Positions 55,183 through 64,000 of a stretch of DNA of 64,000 nt are shown here, in pieces. Made by a program: the position numbers and the translations under genes. The first letter of the stretch is position 1; every line of letters begins with the position of its first letter. The notes under the pieces were generated by a model that worked only from the letters and a program-made list of their open reading frames with translations, did no database searches and had not been told where the DNA came from. This stretch comes from Multifurca ochricompacta (Eukaryota; Basidiomycota; Agaricomycetes; Russulales; Russulaceae). The DNA lies in contig WTXG01000156.1 in NCBI GenBank assembly GCA_022496185.1, positions 22,260 through 86,259 of the forward strand, given 5' to 3'.

Positions 55183-55677
55183 TGGGAAATTATAATATTC
55201 TGGGAATGTAAACCATGGTTAAATAGCTCTATTCCAGGTCCCATCAATATTAAGATAACTATGGTAACCATATATTAAGGATTGGTTGCTGTACATTTGG
55301 TGGAGCATCAGATTCTGATATTTCTGATACCCACTCACAAAACTGAGTCAATGAGTCCCCAATTTGAAATGGGCATAGCTCCACAGGTTTTGATCAGAAT
55401 TACATAATCATTGTTGCGTTACATAACCCTTATGTTGTACCTTTTATGGTCTACCAAGACTTTGTTTATATTTGTTTTGGCTGATGTGATATTCAACAAA
55501 CAGTGCAAAAGTGCAAAACATTGACTCAGTTTTGTGAGGCACTGTATTACAAAGTAACCAAAGGGAATGAAGCCAAGGCATGAGTGTATGAAACATAGCC
55601 TAGATTCAGGGCTTTCCAATGGGTCTTGGTTCATAAGATTCAATGAAGAATTGATCAAGATATCAACCATTAAATCT

Positions 55678-56621
55678 AGTGTTTAAAGGTCTGGTCCAGT
55701 CCAGTTTTTTTGACCATAATGGGACACAACCAGCAACTACAACTGGTTGCTGGTTGCACCTTATGTCCAGATAACTGGACCAGACTGCCTAAAGACCAAA
55801 AAACAGTCCTTTTCAGTCCAGTTGCTGGTCTGCACCCAGTCTGAACTGGTCCTACAATATGAAAATTATGTAATAGGGGTATAGTAGTGTAGTAATAATC
55901 ATATTATAATGAGGATGACATTTATCAAAGAGCATGCCAGAAAATAAATGGCAACATCTGTGATTGAACCCAAGACCTCTGGGTACAAGCTCAGTCCAGT
56001 GCTCTAACCATTGTGCCACCCAGCCTCACTAGTAAAGATACACAATATATTATATATAGGGTTATGCAGAATTGATTTTATCACTTGTATCTAATTGATT
56101 GTGAACGCATTTTTGATCTTATCACTTAGATGTATATCCTAAGTATCTGATTAGTTGTGAATGCATTTTTTATCACTTGTATTATCTAATTAATTGTGAA
56201 CACATTTTTTATCACTTGTATTATCTTAGATGTATATCCTAAGTATCTAATTAATTATGAACGTGTTTTTGATCTTATCACTTAGATGTATGTCCTAAGT
56301 ATTTAATTAATTGTGAACACATTTTTGATCTTATCACTTAGACGTATATCCTAAGTATCTAATTAATTGTGAATGCATTTTTAATCTTATCACTTAGATG
56401 TATGTCCTAAGTATCTAATTAATTGTGAACACATTTTTAATCTTATCACTTAGATGTATATCCTAAGTATCTAATTAATTGTGAACACATTTTTGATCAG
56501 ACTGCTATCCTGGAATGTCTGTACCAGTATCTTTTTTTGGTTCAACATAGATAATACAAATGATAAGATCAAAAATGTGTTCACAATTAATTAGATACTT
56601 AGGATATACATCTAATACAAG
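55678..56621. mobile_element. hAT-like element C with tRNA-like and tandem-repeat interior
   Basis: Begins TAGTGTTTAAAGGTCTGG, a hAT-type start, with a subterminal cluster of GGTCCAGTCC-like words (55690-55850). Inside are a tRNA-like sequence (55961-56030) and the 56-62 bp tandem array in reverse orientation (about 56072-56500). The interior matches hAT copies A/B but the ends do not. An inverted partial unit lies at 56563-56621, where an LTR-like sequence interrupts it. The right terminus is not found. Confidence 0.6.
55961..56030 (-). repeat. tRNA-derived sequence, copy 3
   Basis: The complement reads GAGGCTGGGTGGCACAATGG (box A) and GGGTTCAATCA (box B). It is more diverged than copies 1 and 2 but has the same spacing and the same flanking TATATAATATATTGTG. 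Confidence 0.6.
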
Positions 56622-57165
56622 TTGTAACACTTTTGCTCTGGTGAATGCCACCTGAAATGCTTGTCAGAATTTCTCCCATGGGTGCGGCTCTTGAATTCTG
56701 GCATGGGCTACATTGGCTATGTTGACACAGGAAGTGTCTGGAGATGCTTCAGGCATCTATGTTTCGCTTCAGCTGTAGACTAGATTAGATTAGATTCCGG
56801 AGTATCGGACTTTTTATGTTATCTTTATTACATTCCTTCTCTCCTTACTCAGCTGATTAGTGATGGACTTAGTAATGCACAGTATAGCATGTGATTCTCC
56901 TTTGGCCAATAGCCTTTGTCCCTCATCTTTATTGTCCAGCACTTGTGGACTTATTCCCAGTGTGCACAGACCATTCCCTCTGGCCCCCATGGGTATATAA
57001 GGGTGTCTGTTTTGTCTCTTTCACTTCAGAGTTTCTTCAACCTCTGAAGTGTAAGTCTTACTATACTTTCTATCATACCTTTGACTAATGTCTCTTGTAG
57101 ATACTTGTCTTTCTAGGTCAGTAGAATAGTAATATAGAGTTTCTTCAACCTCTGAAGTATACTTA
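56622..57165 (+). repeat. LTR-like segment
   Basis: Starts TGTAACACTTTTGCTCTGG at the break in element C. It has GGGTATATAAGG (about 56990) as a TATA box, and a repeated 23-bp word AGAGTTTCTTCAACCTCTGA at about 57028 and 57136. No second copy or TSD is seen, so this is a guess from structure. Confidence 0.35.
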
Positions 57166-58290
57166 GTGTTTAAAAGTCCAGTCCAGTCCGGTTTTTTCAA
57201 TAAATTTCATGTGGACCGGACCAGCAACTGGTCTATAGTAACTCAAATATAGACCAACTGCAGACTGGACTTCTTAGGACCAGTCTATAGCGGTTCACTT
57301 TCGGTCCAACAACCGGTTCCAACTGGTTCTCACATGACCAGTTCAGAACCAGTCAGAGGTTGGTCCCCAGACACTTGCAATTCTTGCATTACACTCTGTT
57401 ATTCTGTTTTGACTCCTATTACTATTACTGTACAAATTTTTCATTTCTCCATCATTTTCACTAGTATACAAGCACAACTTCATGATATTTTAAAAGGACT
57501 CCTATTGTAGCATAAATTGTATAAAAAACCTATAAGAGTACTTGTATCAACAACAGAGTCTTGCTTTGCTTCCACTTCCACCTCTCATGCATCCCTGCTC
57601 ATCTTCTTTTGCATCTATAATTGCATAGTAGTCAGGACACTTGTAGGGAGAACCATCAATACAGGACAGATAAGAGTTGGGGAGGGCATGAACAATGTAT
57701 ATCTTCCATAAATCAGTTTCTGGACATTATAACAAAGTTTTCAGATGAAGTAGAGATGGGATGGAAATTATATACCCGGGTCATTGACAAGTGTGAGCAA
57801 TTCCTCTGTGCTAACCATAACAATTGGAAGCTCTGACAGTATGGAAAGTATGCCCTGGGTGACATTCCCATTGCTTGAAATCCGTTTTGTGAGACCTAGG
57901 CAGCTGCTCAGCACTAATTCACTTACCCTGTGACACCAAAGACCATTGGCCCAAACTTTTCAGAGTGCCATGTTCAGCAACTTGGCTTCCAATATACCTT
58001 AGTTGAGCATGGTGAGTGTCAAGATATGGTGATATATGCGGGTGGGGGGCATACTACAAAGACCGTTCCACATTAGCTACAAGGGCTAAGGAAGGAAGTG
58101 GATACTCACAAGGAATGGAGATGCAACCCCATGTTCCAAGTATTTGTGTGCCATTGCAATGAGTGCCTTGAGTGTTCCAGCAACTAAGAACACATTGATG
58201 GGCCTCAGGTAGGATGATACATAGCATTACACACCTCCAGCATGCCACCCAAATGTGACTGTCCGCCTGCCATTGCCTGTATTGACACAT
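57166..58290. other. hAT-like end fragment, then unassigned sequence
   Basis: 57166-57370 repeats the start of element C in the same orientation (TAGTGTTTAAAAGTCCAGTC and GGTCC words). The rest is AT-rich. Short plus-strand coding-like pieces (57621-57836, WKLYTRVIDKCEQFLCANHN) have no recognised match. Confidence 0.4.
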
Positions 58291-58296
58291 ACAGAA

Positions 58297-60104
<1,808 letters not shown>

Positions 60105-60111
60105 TTGATAG

Positions 60112-60710
60112 GTGGCGAATGCTCTACCGCTTTACATGTCAGCGTACATGTGTGCCCTCAAGACAATGCAAGATCAAAGCAATCTACAAAACATATCAGT
60201 ACATGACACGGCAAGTGCAGAACTTACCACTGAAACCGAGCTTTATGACTCTGGCACTTCACAACACATCTTCCCATTCCTCCAATGTTTCACTTCTTAT
60301 TGATCCATTCCACCCAGAGCTATCACTGCAGCTGACAAAAGAGTCTTCTATGCCATCGGGACTGGCAATCTTCAAATTGAGGTGCTGAATGGGCTGAAGA
60401 CCACACCAGTTATTCTCAGAGACGCCTCATACACACTTGAAATTAGACTCACCATCATATCCATTGGATGTATTGCAAATACTTGTTACTGTTTCCTTTG
60501 AAGGCCAGGATTGCAAAATCAAAGATACAAAAGGAGATTGGGCAAAATCAGCATAAGCCCCAATGGGCTGTATGAAGTTGAACACATACATGTGGTGGCA
60601 GTTGCACCTGAACCCAAAGTGGATATTCTCACACTTCACAGACGGCTCAATCTCGCATCCAGGCCACAGTCATCAGATAGAAACACAAGCATAATTATAT
60701 TAGAACATCT
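60112..60710 (+). pseudogene. Ty1/copia pol fragment
   Basis: Plus-strand blocks in several frames, in copia order. YDSGTSQHIFPFLQCFTSY is the protease DSG motif and its neighbourhood. Then IPPRAITAADKRVFYAIGTG, LKTTPVILRDASYTLEIRLT and ISPNGLYEVEHIH with DILTLHRRLN, the gag-pre-integrase region with its HRRL(GH) motif. RT and integrase core are absent and no LTRs are seen. It abuts the MYST fragment at about 60105 and the hAT transposase 3' flank at about 60711. Confidence 0.75.
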
Positions 60711-60770
60711 TAACATTCTACTCTACTGCGATGGCTACTTCTAATCTAATGTAGTCATAATAAAGTTTAT

Positions 60771-63700
60771 TCAACAGTCTACAACCATGTCATCTGCATA
60801 CTTATCAAATTCAGCAAGCATGGCATCTGCCTCTAAAAGATCCGCATAACACTTGAGGTCCACCTCCTCTACCTCAGCTGAGTTCCATGCAGCAAGGTCA
60901 GTGATTGTGTTACACCATGCGAACTTCATTATCTGAAGTTCTTCAAATTGTCCTGCACCCAAACGCGAACGGCGGTCCTCGGCAGTTTGTTTACTTGCTG
61001 AAAAAAGTTGCTCACAGGGTACAGATGATGCCTGACAGGGGAGGACATCAAGTGCAATCCGTGTGAGTGTCGGAAAAAGCTGGCAATGATCCTGAAATTG
61101 TACCTTAGATAGATAGGTAGAAAATCAATGAATTGCCCACAAACCTGCCACCATTCCACAATGTCTGTCTCCTTGGTGACATCTGCAGGAACATCCTTGA
61201 GATATCGTTGTAGTTCAGCAGCCCACCCTTCATCCCCCTCCTGTGTCAGAAGCATCTGGTGATGTTTGTCAAACTTGGAAAGAAAGGATGTGGTCGGCAA
61301 ACTTCTGGTACCAGAAGACTCTGGGGTAGTGGTTGGCATCATTACCATTGGTGCTCTAGGTTGTGTCTTCCAGTAGGCTTCCATCTGTAAGAGTAGTGTC
61401 AGTGGATTTTGGGAAGATATAGGGCATTACACATACCGTTGTTTCAAGAATCTTCTGGGCCTTGTCTTGCCAGTTTTTTGCATCCCAGTTTCCTGCTGCA
61501 CGATCCTCGGCCTGTTCCTCCTCTCCTCCCCAAGCTAACTTGATGTACTGGAGTTTGTAGTATGGATGGAGAACTATAGGATGGAATTGAATGCTGCGTC
61601 ACTAAGAGATCTGTTCACATACGTAATGAGAGCACATAGTAAGGTTTCTTGTCAAAGCAAGAATAGTACTTGTTCAGCTTGTTTAGCCCATCGGTAATTG
61701 CAGGCCTGTATGCAGCATATTGCACATCATCAGCTTTTGTTTCCCAGGCTGTCTGTAGTTCCTCAATTGCTGGAAGGGCATGCCACAAGGTTGGCTGCTG
61801 CTCGGGGGAGAAGTAGTGCTGGATGGCCCTCGAATCCTGGACTAGTGGTCAGTAGTGGGAAGTACATAGATTTGTAAACACACACTGCTAAGATATCCTT
61901 CACATCGCATACTCGGCTCCAATCATCTTCAGATAATTTGAATGCTGACCATGGGATGTGCTTGATGATCTGTCCACCCTTTCTGATGGTTGTGATGTTG
62001 CCAAAACGTTCATCAGCAGATACAATGAATCATTGATTGGCTGTCATCACTTGTCAAAAAGAAAAGAACTATTAAATATACAAGTACTCACCTGTTGAAG
62101 GGCATAAGAGCAGTCCAACATGAGAAATGCCAATCCCCATCGAATATTGCTGTGGAGAGGGATCTTGCATGGATGTGGGATGCCACACTCAAGTTGATAT
62201 CTCTGGAAGCATTCGATACACTGTCCAGATGACTGAATCTGGAATTGAACAAATAGGAATAGAGCATTGTCTTGGAGATGATAGGACAGTAGCCTACCTT
62301 AATGGCAAGAGTGCAGATAGCAGCAATAATATCCAAAGATCCATTCAACATACAGTTAGCAGGTACCTTGGGATCAAATTCCCATATGGCAGTGGCTGTC
62401 TCCACAGCAGCAATCTTGGTGATGTGTGACATGATATCAATATTGGCTAGATTGACAACATGCTCAAGACAACTGAAAAAAGGTGAGAATGTGTGCAAGT
62501 CTTGGTAAATGCAAAATGCTCACAGGAGTTGGCTGGTGAATGCATCCCAGTGGTTGAGCTGTCAACGTTGATGCAAATCCTCGAGTGTTGAACAGATCTT
62601 GTCATTTGTTGATGCATTGTCTAGTGTTATGGTAGAAAGCTGAGCAAGAATCAATGTAAAGTAGTTGATCACATTGAGGACATGCTTACCTTGGATTTAT
62701 TCTGATTACAGATCCCCACACAGTCACACAGCCCCATGAAATAACACCCAAGGTTGTCCCCACCATGATCCCCTGATATAGCCTTGAATCCCACAACCTC
62801 TGATCTCATCTTCCACTTTGCATCCTTGACATCGATCCAGTGTGCAGTCATCCCCAAGAAGGCTGCTTTTGTAGTGTCTGCAGACCATCCATCTGCAGTG
62901 CTTGAGATTTTCCCCAGTGCTGCCTGTTTTCCTTTGTAAGTCTTTGTTGTAATTGTCATGTATTGTAACTTACAAGAATATCTCTCTTCAGCTCTTCCAA
63001 GTGATTGACAAACTGATTGTGGATGTATCTTGTGACATCGTGAGTACTTGGTAAATCCTTTGTCTTTGACTGTGGTCTCATTGCTACCAAACAGTTACAG
63101 AACGAAGCTTTATTAGCAACAGCTAGGGACTTGGAGCAACATTCAATGCACTTCAATTATTTCCTCAAGATTGTGAAAACTTACCTGATCATTGCATGCC
63201 ACAAACTTTGAGACTGCATTCAGAATACCACCCTGCATGAACACTTTTGGACCTGCAGTTACTTTCTCAAAAGCCATATCCAATGTTGGCTGCTTCCCCT
63301 TCATCCTTTTCTTTTCCTCCTGTGCCTTCCAGAGTGAACAGGGTATTGCCCAGTGGTGAATAGGTGTGTCAGTCTCCTTACATCTCCTCTCATAGACTTT
63401 CCAGTGCAGCCGCATGCTGGCGGCATGAGGAGTTACTTCCCTTGAAGAACGCCTTCTGCATTCCCTCGCATTTAATCAATTCTGCATCTTCTCTGTATCT
63501 TTGTGAGTATAATGATTCTCATTGTGTGGGCATGGGACTTACCTGCAGATGTTGCACCACCGCCCTCTCACAGTCTCATTGGTACCATCCCGCTTCTTGA
63601 AGTTGACTGTTGAGTGGTCCGAGAACAGTAATCTGATATCTTTTGAGGAGTCGGCTTTCACCTTCAGTCTCACAGGGATTTCACTACAATGTTGTTCATC

Positions 63701-64000
63701 AAGTTTGCCATCATCATTCTGTCACTTGTAAGAAGGCCATTTGAATGAAGGATAATAGTAACACGAACATCATTATCTGCAGGTGTCCACTGCATGTCCG
63801 AGTCATCCTCCTCTGATTCGTCATTGACAACTTCAACTCCATCATCTTCTGACCTGTTGTCTGTGATATCCTCTACAGCATTCTGATGTTTTGACTGTTT
63901 CCTTGGTTTTCTTTTTGGTGCGGGCTTGTTGTCACTGGATTTGGATGACTCTTCTTCATCACTGCTTTCATCAGATACTTTCCTTTTTTTGTGGATGGTC
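60771..64000 (-). pseudogene. hAT (Ac-like) transposase, decayed, spliced, runs off right end
   Basis: Minus strand. Basic/acidic N-terminus (HKKRKVSDESSDEEESSKSS near 63970); BED-type finger pieces (GRWCNICR near 63550, SSCRQH, WKVYERRC near 63400); linker. First catalytic region STADGWSADTTKAAFLGMTA (about 62890) and SGDHGGDNLGCYF. TLDNASTNDK (about 62600), CLEHVVNLANIDIM (about 62470), FGNITTIRKGG (about 62000), SRAIQHYFSPEQQPTLWHAL (about 61830). C-terminal dimerisation part: DIVEWWQ, LMSSPVRHHLYPVSNFF, QFEELQIMKFAWCN. Stops and shifts are present between GT..AG introns. AATAAA follows the stop at 60771. The TIR is not identified. This could be a relative of the transposase that once moved the non-autonomous hAT elements in the window (inference). 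Confidence 0.85.

Larger units (their letters stand above)
53923..55544. mobile_element. Palindromic Tc1-like foldback element (1622 bp)
   Basis: TA on both sides (53921-53922, 55545-55546). The ends are CAGTGCCTCACAAAACTGAG inverted. Arms 53923-54705 and 54762-55544 are both 783 bp and nearly identical, with a 56-bp spacer. Each arm carries a 213-bp terminal module with an inner inverted TIR and the N-terminal half of a Tc1 transposase, cut just at the first catalytic motif. Confidence 0.9.

Overview
This is a 64 kb window of fungal nuclear DNA. Short GT..AG introns of about 50-110 bp, chromodomain-bearing Ty3/gypsy elements, and a membrane-protein fragment resembling the DUF6534 type common in mushrooms point to a basidiomycete, most likely an Agaricomycete. 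The species cannot be named from the sequence.

Layout. Positions 1-34.7 kb are a transposon graveyard with insertions nested up to three deep. It begins with the frameshifted gag of a Ty3 element (R5) and copies of an AT-rich repeat (H). A Tc1-like transposon follows, split by a non-autonomous hAT element (copy A) and turned into an inverted duplication that carries a second hAT copy (B). Copy B is interrupted by a chromovirus, R1 (6435-14420, TSD TTTTA). Next comes an old reverse-strand relative, R4. R4 was hit by a palindromic Tc1-like element (30764-32373, TA duplication) and by a second chromovirus, R2 (15394-30703, TSD TTCAT). R2 in turn holds a complete, much younger chromovirus of another family, R3 (17637-24862, TSD CATCC), and a solo LTR (TSD AGAAC). 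R1 holds a further solo LTR (TSD CTGAC).

Positions about 35.5-51.6 kb are an island of ordinary host DNA, richer in CpG. It contains a small two-exon gene, QCR6 (complex III hinge protein), a secreted histidine acid phosphatase, mitochondrial Mn-superoxide dismutase (SOD2), an unrecognised spliced gene and a DUF6534-like membrane-protein remnant.

Positions 51.6-64 kb are again repeats. They include a hAT element with an 8-bp TSD and a solo LTR inside it, and a second near-perfect Tc1 palindrome (53923-55544). After these come another tRNA-like/tandem-repeat element, a truncated MYST histone acetyltransferase gene, a Ty1/copia fragment and a decayed hAT transposase running off the window end.

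How the parts fit. R1, R2 and R4 are one family with gag, pol (protease, RT, RNase H, integrase, chromodomain) and an extra ORF3 between the chromodomain and the 3' LTR. R3 belongs to another family but carries an ORF3 in the same place, with a recognisably related core. In all of these elements an 11-12 nt sequence just after the 5' LTR is exactly complementary to the probable RNA start inside the LTR. This indicates Tf1-like self-priming, and the pairing covaries between R1 and R2. Almost all decay in the repeats is CpG to TpG/CpA, including many CGA-to-TGA stops, as expected from cytosine methylation decay or a RIP-like process.
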